DNA of 64,000 nucleotides from Flagellimonas pelagia. Lineage in GTDB: Bacteria > Bacteroidota > Bacteroidia > Flavobacteriales > Flavobacteriaceae. Numbering within the stretch: the stretch's first letter is position 1; every line of letters begins with the position of its first letter. The position numbers and the translations under genes were made by a program. A model generated the notes under the pieces. That model was given only the letters and a program-made list of their open reading frames with translations. It was not told the origin of the DNA and did no database searches. The stretch lies in the NCBI RefSeq assembly GCF_003584135.1, contig NZ_QXFI01000026.1:186001-250000 (forward strand), in the 5' to 3' direction. This document shows, in pieces, positions 43,822-50,922 of the stretch.

Positions 43822-44787
43822 TTACCGATTTCTATTCAATAACGGTAATACTATGAAGGATATTGTACCGAAGATGACCACCATCAAGGTCTGTGCGATC
43901 CACATGATCCAGCCAAAAGCATCGCCCGAAACGGAAGAGATTCCATAAATGCCCAATGCCGCACTTACTGCAATGGGATACAGGCCGATTCCCCCATTGG
44001 TGGTGGACATGGCAAAGGCACCAAAAACGAACCCGACCAAGAGTTCGCTCAAGGAAAGTGGGATGGTTTCGGTTACGGTATACTTGATGACCCAGAACAT
44101 GCCAAAATAGGCAGCCCAAATGAAGAGGGTATGAAAAATGAACGGCCATTTTTTCTTCATTTTGAAGACGCTGAGCACACCATCTAGCAAGCCGTTCAAG
44201 AAAGATTTCAATTTATTGGCAAAAGGTGATTTGGACCTTCGGATGACGTATGTTCCCAAAAAGAGACCAACGATACCCGCGGTCAAAATGCCTGCAGCAC
44301 CAATCAAGTTTACCCCTTTTTCTTCCAAAAAAGACAGGATAATATCGGTCTGCAACACCAAGGTGACCATAATGATAAGCAACAACATCAAAAGATCGAT
44401 GACCCTTTCCGTAACAATGGTCCCGAAACCTTTTTCAAAGGGGACTCCTTCATAAGTGGTCAGTGCCGTGGCCCTCAAAAATTCTCCCGATCTGGGAATG
44501 CCCAAATTGGCAAAATAGGAGATTAGGACTATGAACACGTTGTTGATAATCTTGGGTTTGTATCCCATGGGTTCCAAAAGATAGTTCCAACGGATGGCCC
44601 TGGAAACATGGCTCAAAATTCCGATGATCACCGATATGCTCACCCAGAAGGGGCTTGCATTGGAAATGTAATGCAGGATTTCCTTCCTTTCTTCGGGCGT
44701 GGTGGAGTTATAGGAATACCACACCAAAAAGAGCCCAAAGGCAATGGGAACAAAAATCTTCAGGAATTTTTTAAGGGATTTGCCCAA
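43822..44787 (-). CDS. LPG-synthase transmembrane-domain / flippase-like protein
   Basis: The 321-residue integral membrane protein has about eight helices of the lysylphosphatidylglycerol-synthase transmembrane (UPF0104) family. Conserved parts are SHVSRAIRWNYLLEPMGY, SYFANLGIPRSGEFLRA and ERVIDLLMLLL, with a late small-residue-rich FGAFAMSTTNGGIGLYPIAV. The catalytic MprF domain is absent, so it is more likely to move a lipid-linked molecule across the inner membrane than to charge lipids with lysine. It starts 2 bases after the panD stop and is surely in one transcript with panC and panD; the link to pantothenate is positional, not biochemical. Confidence 0.9.
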   Translation of the reverse strand: MGKSLKKFLKIFVPIAFGLFLVWYSYNSTTPEERKEILHYISNASPFWVSISVIIGILSHVSRAIRWNYLLEPMGYKPKIINNVFIVLISYFANLGIPRSGEFLRATALTTYEGVPFEKGFGTIVTERVIDLLMLLLIIMVTLVLQTDIILSFLEEKGVNLIGAAGILTAGIVGLFLGTYVIRRSKSPFANKLKSFLNGLLDGVLSVFKMKKKWPFIFHTLFIWAAYFGMFWVIKYTVTETIPLSLSELLVGFVFGAFAMSTTNGGIGLYPIAVSAALGIYGISSVSGDAFGWIMWIAQTLMVVIFGTISFIVLPLLNRNR

Positions 44788-44789
44788 GA

Positions 44790-45140
44790 CTAGTTGAGTA
44801 AATTGGTGGCTTCGTTCGGGAAGACCAATGCTGGATTGAAGACTTTCGCCTCCTCAATGTCCATCCAAGCATATGTGATCAGGATCAACACGTCGCCAAC
44901 GGCCACTTTTCTAGCGGCGGCACCGTTCAGGGTAAGTTCCCCAGAGCCCCTTGGCCCGGGAATGGCATAGGTTTCCAATCGTTCACCGTTATTGTTGTTC
45001 ACGATCTGTACCTTTTCGCCCCTAATAATGTTGGCGGCATCCATCAGGTCCTCGTCAATGGTGATGCTTCCAATATAATTAAGGTCCGCTCCGGTTACCT
45101 TTACCCTGTGAATTTTAGATTTTACAACTTCTACTTGCAT
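44790..45140 (-). CDS. panD: Aspartate 1-decarboxylase
   Basis: The 116-residue pyruvoyl enzyme makes beta-alanine for pantothenate. The self-cleavage site is visible as G24-S25 (NYIGSITID). The [16 protein letters not shown] opening, NNGERLETY and [19 protein letters not shown] blocks match the family, and the length is normal. It follows panC after 12 bases and precedes the flippase-like gene by 2 bases, so it sits inside an operon. Confidence 0.97.
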   Translation of the reverse strand: MQVEVVKSKIHRVKVTGADLNYIGSITIDEDLMDAANIIRGEKVQIVNNNNGERLETYAIPGPRGSGELTLNGAAARKVAVGDVLILITYAWMDIEEAKVFNPALVFPNEATNLLN

Positions 45141-45152
45141 GGTGCAAAATTA

Positions 45153-46001
45153 TCAATTCAATCTTAGATTATCAATTAAGCGAACTCCGTCTGCATAAAC
45201 GGCAATAAACGCCCTGTATTTTTGGTTGTCCTGTTTTTTTAACATGGGGGTCAAGGTGGCCTCGTCGGTTATCTCGAAATACTCCAGGTCGAACACAGGA
45301 CTTTTTTCAAATTCGGATTTTACCCAATCCGCGATGGTTGTTGCATTTTCCGTGCCAAATTTTGATTTGGCAGCTTGGAGGGTTTCATGGATAAACCCTG
45401 CCTGTTCCCTAGTCGTTTTGGATAGTCTTTCATTACGGGAACTCATGGCCAATCCGTGCGGTTCCCTTTCAATGGGGCAGCCGATAATGGTATAGGGCAG
45501 TTTTTTGATCTCGGCCATTTTTCTGATGATCTGCAACTGCTGAAAATCCTTTTCACCAAAATAGGCTTTGTTAGGAGCCACGGTTCTGAGCAAAAGCTCT
45601 ACAATGGTGCCGACCCCATCAAAATGCCCTGCCCTAAACTCTCCTTCCATGACCTTGTCCAACCCATCGAATTCATAGGATTCCGATTTTACGTGATCAC
45701 CATAGATCTCATCCACGGTCGGGGCAAAGGCCACAATTTTTTTGGATACGGTTTTCAAGAGTCCAATATCCCTTTCCAAACTTCTGGGATATTTTTCAAG
45801 ATCATCTTTTTTGTCGAATTGGGTAGGGTTCACAAAAATGCTTACCACGACTAAATCATTTTCCGAAAGTGCCTTTTTGACCAAAGAGATATGCCCCGTG
45901 TGCAAGGCCCCCATGGTGGGTACAAGGCCTATGGTACGGTTTTTTTTTCGTTCCCCATCCAGGTACGAAACAAGCTCCTTTTTATGGTCAAATAAATGCA
46001 T
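45153..46001 (-). CDS. panC: Pantothenate synthetase
   Basis: The 282-residue enzyme joins pantoate and beta-alanine with ATP. Signatures are GLVPTMGALHTGHISLVKKA (containing the HxGH-type ATP motif), VVSIFVNPTQFDKKDD, GHFDGVGTIVELLLRTV, YFGEKDFQQLQIIRKM and MSSRNERLS. It heads the panC-panD-flippase-esterase series. A perfect -7 element (TATTTTTG on the minus strand) ends 19 bases before its ATG. It is divergent from the glycogen-synthase-like gene. Confidence 0.97.
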   Translation of the reverse strand: MHLFDHKKELVSYLDGERKKNRTIGLVPTMGALHTGHISLVKKALSENDLVVVSIFVNPTQFDKKDDLEKYPRSLERDIGLLKTVSKKIVAFAPTVDEIYGDHVKSESYEFDGLDKVMEGEFRAGHFDGVGTIVELLLRTVAPNKAYFGEKDFQQLQIIRKMAEIKKLPYTIIGCPIEREPHGLAMSSRNERLSKTTREQAGFIHETLQAAKSKFGTENATTIADWVKSEFEKSPVFDLEYFEITDEATLTPMLKKQDNQKYRAFIAVYADGVRLIDNLRLN

Positions 46002-46020
46002 CTCAAGGTTTAAAGGCGTG

Positions 46021-46028
46021 CAAAAATA
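46021..46028 (-). promoter_or_regulatory. -7 promoter element of panC
   Basis: The minus strand reads TATTTTTG, a perfect TAnnTTTG match, 19 bases before the panC ATG. Confidence 0.65.
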
Positions 46029-46059
46029 CTATAAATACTGGTAATCAGCATAATTTTTG

Positions 46060-46067
46060 TACTTTTG
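46060..46067 (+). promoter_or_regulatory. -7 promoter element of the glycogen-synthase-like gene
   Basis: TACTTTTG is a perfect TAnnTTTG match, 36 bases before ATG 46104. Since it lies inside the longer open frame, it supports the later start. It lies 31 bases from the divergent panC element. Confidence 0.6.
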
Positions 46068-46103
46068 CAGCTACGTTTTTCAGATAAACAAAAGAAAGTG
46101 TTT

Positions 46104-46913
46104 ATGAATGGTAAAAAGGTATTGTTTGTATCTTCTGAATTAGTCCCATACCTCCCAGAGAATCCAGTTTCCTTAATGTCGTACGAAGCGCCACGAATGG
46201 TCAATAGCAGCGGGGGGCAAATACGGATTTTTATGCCAAGGTACGGGAATATCAACGAAAGAAGGCATCAATTACATGAGGTAATACGTTTATCGGGGAT
46301 GAACCTGGTCATAAATGACATGGATATGCCATTGATTATAAAGGTGGCGTCCATTCCTAGGGAACGGATCCAGGTTTATTTTATTGACAATGATGAATAT
46401 TTTAAGCGAAAGGCCACTTTTAGGGATTCGGAAGGGAATCTTTTCCCTGACAACGATGAGCGTGCCATTTTCTTCGCAAAAGGCGTAGTAGAGACCGTCA
46501 AAAAATTGAACTGGTCACCGGATATCATCCATGTGCATGGTTGGATGGCCTCTTTATTGCCCCTTTACCTACGAAAATATTACTCAGATGAACCCTTGTT
46601 CGCCGACAGCAGAATTGTGACCTCCGTATATGGTAAGGGTTTTGAAGGCGATCTGGATAGTGAGATGATCAATAAAATTGCCTTTGACGGAATTGACAAG
46701 GAAGAAATCTCAGCCTTGGTAAAACCCGACTATAATAATTTGTTAAAGGTTGCCGTAGATCATTCCGATGCGGTTATTTTAGCCTCGGATGAGTTGGAGG
46801 GGGATTTAAAGGAGTACATCGAAAAACTTTCCAAACCTGTTCTGCCCTACGTTTCGCTCCAAGAAGCGGAAGAGGCATACACTAATTTCTATAAAACAGA
46901 GGTTTTAAAATAA
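46104..46913 (+). CDS. Glycogen/starch-synthase-like protein, N-terminal domain only
   Basis: The 269-residue protein corresponds to the first Rossmann half of a GT5 glycogen synthase: [16 protein letters not shown] at the start, [49 protein letters not shown] and [19 protein letters not shown]. The second half, which carries the nucleotide-sugar site in full-length enzymes (about 470 residues), is absent, and no frameshifted remainder follows. The usual KTGGL motif at the N-terminus is also missing. It probably does not polymerise glucose by itself. Starting at ATG 46104 gives the conserved N-terminus. The DUF4270 lipoprotein gene begins 5 bases after it. Confidence 0.82.
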   Translation: MNGKKVLFVSSELVPYLPENPVSLMSYEAPRMVNSSGGQIRIFMPRYGNINERRHQLHEVIRLSGMNLVINDMDMPLIIKVASIPRERIQVYFIDNDEYFKRKATFRDSEGNLFPDNDERAIFFAKGVVETVKKLNWSPDIIHVHGWMASLLPLYLRKYYSDEPLFADSRIVTSVYGKGFEGDLDSEMINKIAFDGIDKEEISALVKPDYNNLLKVAVDHSDAVILASDELEGDLKEYIEKLSKPVLPYVSLQEAEEAYTNFYKTEVLK

Positions 46914-46918
46914 ATTGC

Positions 46919-48742
46919 ATGAGATTTTCCAAGATCTTTAGAGTTTCGGTAGTTTTCGGAACTTTGTTTCTACTGATGGCTTCTTGTGACGATGAGTTGG
47001 ATACCATTGGCGAAGGAGTGGTTTCGGGTGAGCCCTTTATCACAGGAAAGGTAGAATACGATGTTTTTGCCTTTAACAAGGGCATTACGGCCGTGCAGAC
47101 CAATAAACTACCGCTATACCAGTTGGGAACGTATAACGATCCCGTGTATGGAAAGAGAAAAGCGAGTATTATATCGCAGCTCAACTTGCCCGGCACCCCG
47201 GTTACTTTTGGGGATTTGTCACAAGCCTCTGAAGACAAGGCAGATTCCGATGACAGCGCATCTACGGTTGTGGAAAATGAGACTGTAAAGGAAGTCTATT
47301 TATACATTCCCTTTCAATTGCCACCTTCGGCCGATAGTGATGGGGATGGAGTAGATGATGAATTTGAGAATGGTGATGATGTAAACGATCCCAATTCCGA
47401 TTGGGATGGGGATGGGGTAACGGATAACCAGGAAAGAATTATTGGTTCCAATCCATTTGACCCCAATGAGGATGGGACGGGCGATGACTTTGTGGCCAAT
47501 AGCTACCCACAACGATTTGATTTGGACAGTATTTATGGAGATAAGACCAAGACCTTTAACCTGACGGTTTCAAGGTCGAATTATTTTCTTCGGGATTTGG
47601 ATCCCAACTCGGGTTTTGAAGAGGCCCAAGAGTACTATTCCAACCAAGATTTTTCAGCTTTTATAGGGGAAACCCTTTTCAATGGAGAGGTGGCTATCAG
47701 CAACGAAGACATGCTTTTCTTCAAAGAAGATGATCCTGATACGGAGGATGTGGATGAATCGACCCAAGTGGATACCAGATTAAATCCTGGGATACGCGTT
47801 CCATTGGACAAGGATTTTTTCCAACAGAACATTTTGGATAAAGAGGGGGAAGCTGAGTTGTTGAATCAGTCCAACTTTAAAAATTTTCTCAGGGGAATCT
47901 ACCTTACAGGAACCGATATGGAAGAGTTGATGTTCCTGTTTAATTTGACAGAGGCCAACATAACCATTACGTACGAGTATCAGGATTATGATTCTGAAAC
48001 GGAGGATACGGTAACCGCGGAAAAGGATTTTGTGTTGAATCTGTTAACAAGCAGCAGCACAACCGGAATAGTTGGAAATGCAGTAAATGTATTTGAAAAT
48101 GAGCTACTACCGACTGATATTGCCAATTCCTTGGACAATGGGGAAAACGCTTCCCGGATCTATGTAAAGGGAGGAGCAACCTTGGCAGAGATCAGGCTGT
48201 TTGACGAAGCCGAAAATGGAGGGTCGGAGATCATCGACCAGATCAAATCCAAGAAATGGGTAATCAATGAGGCCAATTTGGTGTTTTATGTTGACAGGGA
48301 AACTTTGGATATGGCCGGAACGGTTGTAGAACCCCCAAGATTGTACCTTTATAACGGGGAAACGAGTATGCCTTTATATGATGCCGCGAACGAGAGCGGC
48401 ACACCTGCCACTACTATTAACCCTTTGAGGTACTACACCAATCATGATGGCATTCTTGAAAAGGAGAATGATTTAGGTGTTAAATATACCATAAGGATAA
48501 CAGAGTACATCAACGATATCATAGTAAGGGATTCCACAAATGCCAAGCTTGCTTTGACCACGACTGCCAATATTGGTTTTCCCAATGTTCGAGAAGCAGT
48601 GGAGAGTGGTATGCAAAAAGTGTATTATCCCGTTATGTCTACTGTAAGCCCATTGGGAACGGTTCTTTATGGCAGCAATGTAGAAGCTGGGGAGGAAGCC
48701 AAAAAGTTGAAATTGGAAATATTTTATACCGAGGCCAATTAA
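46919..48742 (+). CDS. DUF4270 lipoprotein with calcium-binding-type repeats
   Basis: The 607-residue predicted lipoprotein has its lipobox at LLMASC (cysteine 23) followed by [10 protein letters not shown]. This opening and the beta-rich body ([39 protein letters not shown]) match DUF4270. Residues about 140-190 contain an acidic insert with thrombospondin-3/EF-hand-like motifs ([24 protein letters not shown]), which would bind calcium. It is likely outside the cell or on the outer membrane. The gene is co-transcribed with the glycogen-synthase-like gene (5-base gap). Function unknown. Confidence 0.85.
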   Translation: MRFSKIFRVSVVFGTLFLLMASCDDELDTIGEGVVSGEPFITGKVEYDVFAFNKGITAVQTNKLPLYQLGTYNDPVYGKRKASIISQLNLPGTPVTFGDLSQASEDKADSDDSASTVVENETVKEVYLYIPFQLPPSADSDGDGVDDEFENGDDVNDPNSDWDGDGVTDNQERIIGSNPFDPNEDGTGDDFVANSYPQRFDLDSIYGDKTKTFNLTVSRSNYFLRDLDPNSGFEEAQEYYSNQDFSAFIGETLFNGEVAISNEDMLFFKEDDPDTEDVDESTQVDTRLNPGIRVPLDKDFFQQNILDKEGEAELLNQSNFKNFLRGIYLTGTDMEELMFLFNLTEANITITYEYQDYDSETEDTVTAEKDFVLNLLTSSSTTGIVGNAVNVFENELLPTDIANSLDNGENASRIYVKGGATLAEIRLFDEAENGGSEIIDQIKSKKWVINEANLVFYVDRETLDMAGTVVEPPRLYLYNGETSMPLYDAANESGTPATTINPLRYYTNHDGILEKENDLGVKYTIRITEYINDIIVRDSTNAKLALTTTANIGFPNVREAVESGMQKVYYPVMSTVSPLGTVLYGSNVEAGEEAKKLKLEIFYTEAN

Positions 48743-48816
48743 ATACTACTTGTAGATGAAATATGGGCTTTTATCGTTTTAAACAACCGTATTTATAAGT
48801 TTACACGTATAGATTA

Positions 48817-48824
48817 TAAATTTG
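48817..48824 (+). promoter_or_regulatory. -7 promoter element of glmS
   Basis: TAAATTTG is a perfect TAnnTTTG match, 45 bases before the glmS ATG, in a 127-base AT-rich spacer. No glmS ribozyme was recognised there. Confidence 0.55.
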
Positions 48825-48869
48825 ACTAACACTTACCTCTAATAGTGGACGTTAACTAAAAAAAAGCTT

Positions 48870-50717
48870 ATGTGTGGAATTGTAGGATATATTGGTCATC
48901 GGGAAGCCTATCCCATTCTTATTAAAGGGCTCCAAAGATTGGAGTACCGAGGTTATGACAGTGCAGGAATAGCTCTGTTTGATGGAGAGAATACTTATCT
49001 TTCCAAGACGAAGGGAAAGGTGGAGGATTTGAAGAACAAGGCCGAAATCTCAATTCCTACATCAGGAAAGTTGGGAATTGGGCATACCAGATGGGCGACA
49101 CACGGGGTTCCCAACGATGTAAATTCCCATCCCCATTATTCCAATTCCGGGGATTTGGTCATTATCCACAATGGAATCATTGAAAATTATGATGCCATTA
49201 AACAAGCACTTATCAAACGTGGATACACCTTTGAGTCGGATACCGATACCGAAGTACTTGTAAATCTTATCGAAGAGGTAAAAAGCAAGGAAGGGGTCAA
49301 ATTGGGAAAGGCGGTGCAAATAGCCCTTAACCAAGTAGTTGGTGCCTATGCCATTGCAGTTTTTGATCGTACCAAACCAGATGAGATTGTAGTGGCCAAA
49401 TTGGGAAGTCCTTTGGCCATAGGTATAGGGGAAAACGAATATTTTATTGCTTCCGATGCCTCGCCCTTTATAGAATACACCAACAATGCCGTGTATTTGG
49501 AAGACGAGGAAATGGCCATTATACGTGTCGGTAAGGAAATCAAATTACGTAAGATAAAGGACGATGCAATAGCCTACCCTAACATTTTGGAACTCCAGTT
49601 GAACCTTGAGGAAATAGAAAAAGGGGGGTATGACCATTTCATGCTTAAGGAAATCTATGAACAGCCAAGGGCCATTCTGGACACATATCGAGGTCGACTT
49701 TTGGCCGATAAGGGAATCATAAAAATGGCGGGAATCGACCAGAATCTGGAAAAATTCCTGAACGCCAATCGTATTATCGTTGTGGCCTGTGGAACTTCTT
49801 GGCACGCAGGATTGGTCGCCGAATACATTTTTGAGGATTTGGCCCGCATACCTGTTGAGGTCGAATATGCCTCTGAATTTAGATATAGGAACCCCGTCAT
49901 CACCGAAAAGGATGTACTTATCGCCATTTCTCAATCTGGTGAAACAGCGGATACCTTGGCAGCCATCAAACTAGCAAAGGAGAAAGGGGCGTTTGTGTTT
50001 GGGGTCTGTAACGTGGTGGGGTCTTCCATAGCCAGGGAAACCCACGCCGGGGCCTATACCCACGCTGGACCCGAGATTGGTGTGGCATCCACTAAGGCAT
50101 TCACGACCCAGATAACGGTATTGACCTTGATCGCTCTTAAACTAGCATACGAAAAAGGAACTTTGTCACAATCCAAGTATCATGAGTTTTTGGCAGAGTT
50201 GGAAGGAATCCCTGCCAAAGTGGAGAAGACTTTGTTGTCGAACCCAGTGGTGGAACAAATTTCCGATATCTACAAAGAATCTTCTAACTGTCTTTACTTG
50301 GGCAGGGGCTATAACTTTCCAGTGGCTTTGGAAGGGGCGCTTAAATTGAAAGAAATCAGTTATATCCATGCAGAAGGATATCCTGCTGCAGAAATGAAGC
50401 ACGGTCCTATCGCTTTGATAGACGAACAAATGCCCGTAGTGGTCATTGCCACCAAAAAAGGACATTACGAGAAGGTGGTCAGCAATATACAGGAAATTAA
50501 ATCCAGAAAAGGACGGATTATTGCCATCGTTACGGAAGGTGACCAATCTGTTAAGGAATTGGCGGACCACGTCATAGAAGTTCCAGAAACTTCTGAGAGC
50601 CTTTCACCTCTTTTAACCACTATACCTTTACAATTGCTTTCCTACCATATCGCCGTTATGAGAGGTTGTAATGTGGATCAACCTAGGAATTTGGCAAAAT
50701 CGGTTACTGTGGAGTAA
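48870..50717 (+). CDS. glmS: Glutamine--fructose-6-phosphate aminotransferase
   Basis: The 615-residue enzyme makes glucosamine-6-phosphate, the first step to UDP-GlcNAc for peptidoglycan and LPS. The N-terminal glutamine-hydrolysing domain starts with the nucleophile Cys2 (MCGIVGYIGH) and has LEYRGYDSAGIAL, TRWATHG and NSHPHYS. Two SIS sugar-isomerase domains follow (VACGTSWHAGL, ISQSGETADTLAA, ASTKAFTTQ, LGRGYNFPVALEGALKLKE). The C-terminus NLAKSVTVE is the family standard. It has its own -7 element and a terminator after the stop. Confidence 0.98.
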   Translation: MCGIVGYIGHREAYPILIKGLQRLEYRGYDSAGIALFDGENTYLSKTKGKVEDLKNKAEISIPTSGKLGIGHTRWATHGVPNDVNSHPHYSNSGDLVIIHNGIIENYDAIKQALIKRGYTFESDTDTEVLVNLIEEVKSKEGVKLGKAVQIALNQVVGAYAIAVFDRTKPDEIVVAKLGSPLAIGIGENEYFIASDASPFIEYTNNAVYLEDEEMAIIRVGKEIKLRKIKDDAIAYPNILELQLNLEEIEKGGYDHFMLKEIYEQPRAILDTYRGRLLADKGIIKMAGIDQNLEKFLNANRIIVVACGTSWHAGLVAEYIFEDLARIPVEVEYASEFRYRNPVITEKDVLIAISQSGETADTLAAIKLAKEKGAFVFGVCNVVGSSIARETHAGAYTHAGPEIGVASTKAFTTQITVLTLIALKLAYEKGTLSQSKYHEFLAELEGIPAKVEKTLLSNPVVEQISDIYKESSNCLYLGRGYNFPVALEGALKLKEISYIHAEGYPAAEMKHGPIALIDEQMPVVVIATKKGHYEKVVSNIQEIKSRKGRIIAIVTEGDQSVKELADHVIEVPETSESLSPLLTTIPLQLLSYHIAVMRGCNVDQPRNLAKSVTVE

Positions 50718-50742
50718 CTTAAAAAATCAAGATATTGAATTT

Positions 50743-50770
50743 AAAGGCGCCCAAACGGGCGCTTTTTTTA
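50743..50770 (+). terminator. Rho-independent terminator after glmS
   Basis: A GCGCCC/GGGCGC stem extended by a G-T and three A-T pairs, with an AAAC loop, is followed by a T run, 25 bases after the glmS stop. Confidence 0.9.
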
Positions 50771-50811
50771 TTAAATATGTATATTATCTTATGTATTTTT
50801 ATTGAAAAAGT

Positions 50812-50827
50812 ATTATGCACGCATAAT
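50812..50827. repeat. Perfect 7-bp inverted repeat ATTATGC-AC-GCATAAT
   Basis: The arms are perfect with a 2-base centre, 15 bases upstream of a possible -7 element for the following TonB receptor gene. It could be an operator. Confidence 0.45.
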
Positions 50828-50833
50828 TTTTTT

Positions 50834-50841
50834 CATATTTG
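50834..50841 (+). promoter_or_regulatory. Possible -7 element of the TonB receptor gene
   Basis: CATATTTG differs from TAnnTTTG only at the first base. If used, transcription starts near 50847, right at the beginning of the long hairpin. Confidence 0.35.
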
Positions 50842-50843
50842 TA

Positions 50844-50882
50844 TAATGGAAATGGAAGATACATTATTTTCCATTTCCATTA
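50844..50882 (+). promoter_or_regulatory. Long perfect hairpin in the TonB receptor leader
   Basis: Two perfect 14-bp arms (50844-50857 TAATGGAAATGGAA and 50869-50882, its reverse complement) enclose an 11-base loop. No T run follows the second arm, so it is not a terminator. It lies 40 bases before the receptor ATG. Confidence 0.6.
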
Positions 50883-50922
50883 CTTAACATGTACATATAA
50901 CTAAATTAACTCTAATCTATAG

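Noticed and set aside
48743..48869. Possible glmS ribozyme upstream of glmS
   Set aside because: The 127-base spacer is AT-rich with no recognisable ribozyme core, and the ribozyme is known mainly from Firmicutes.
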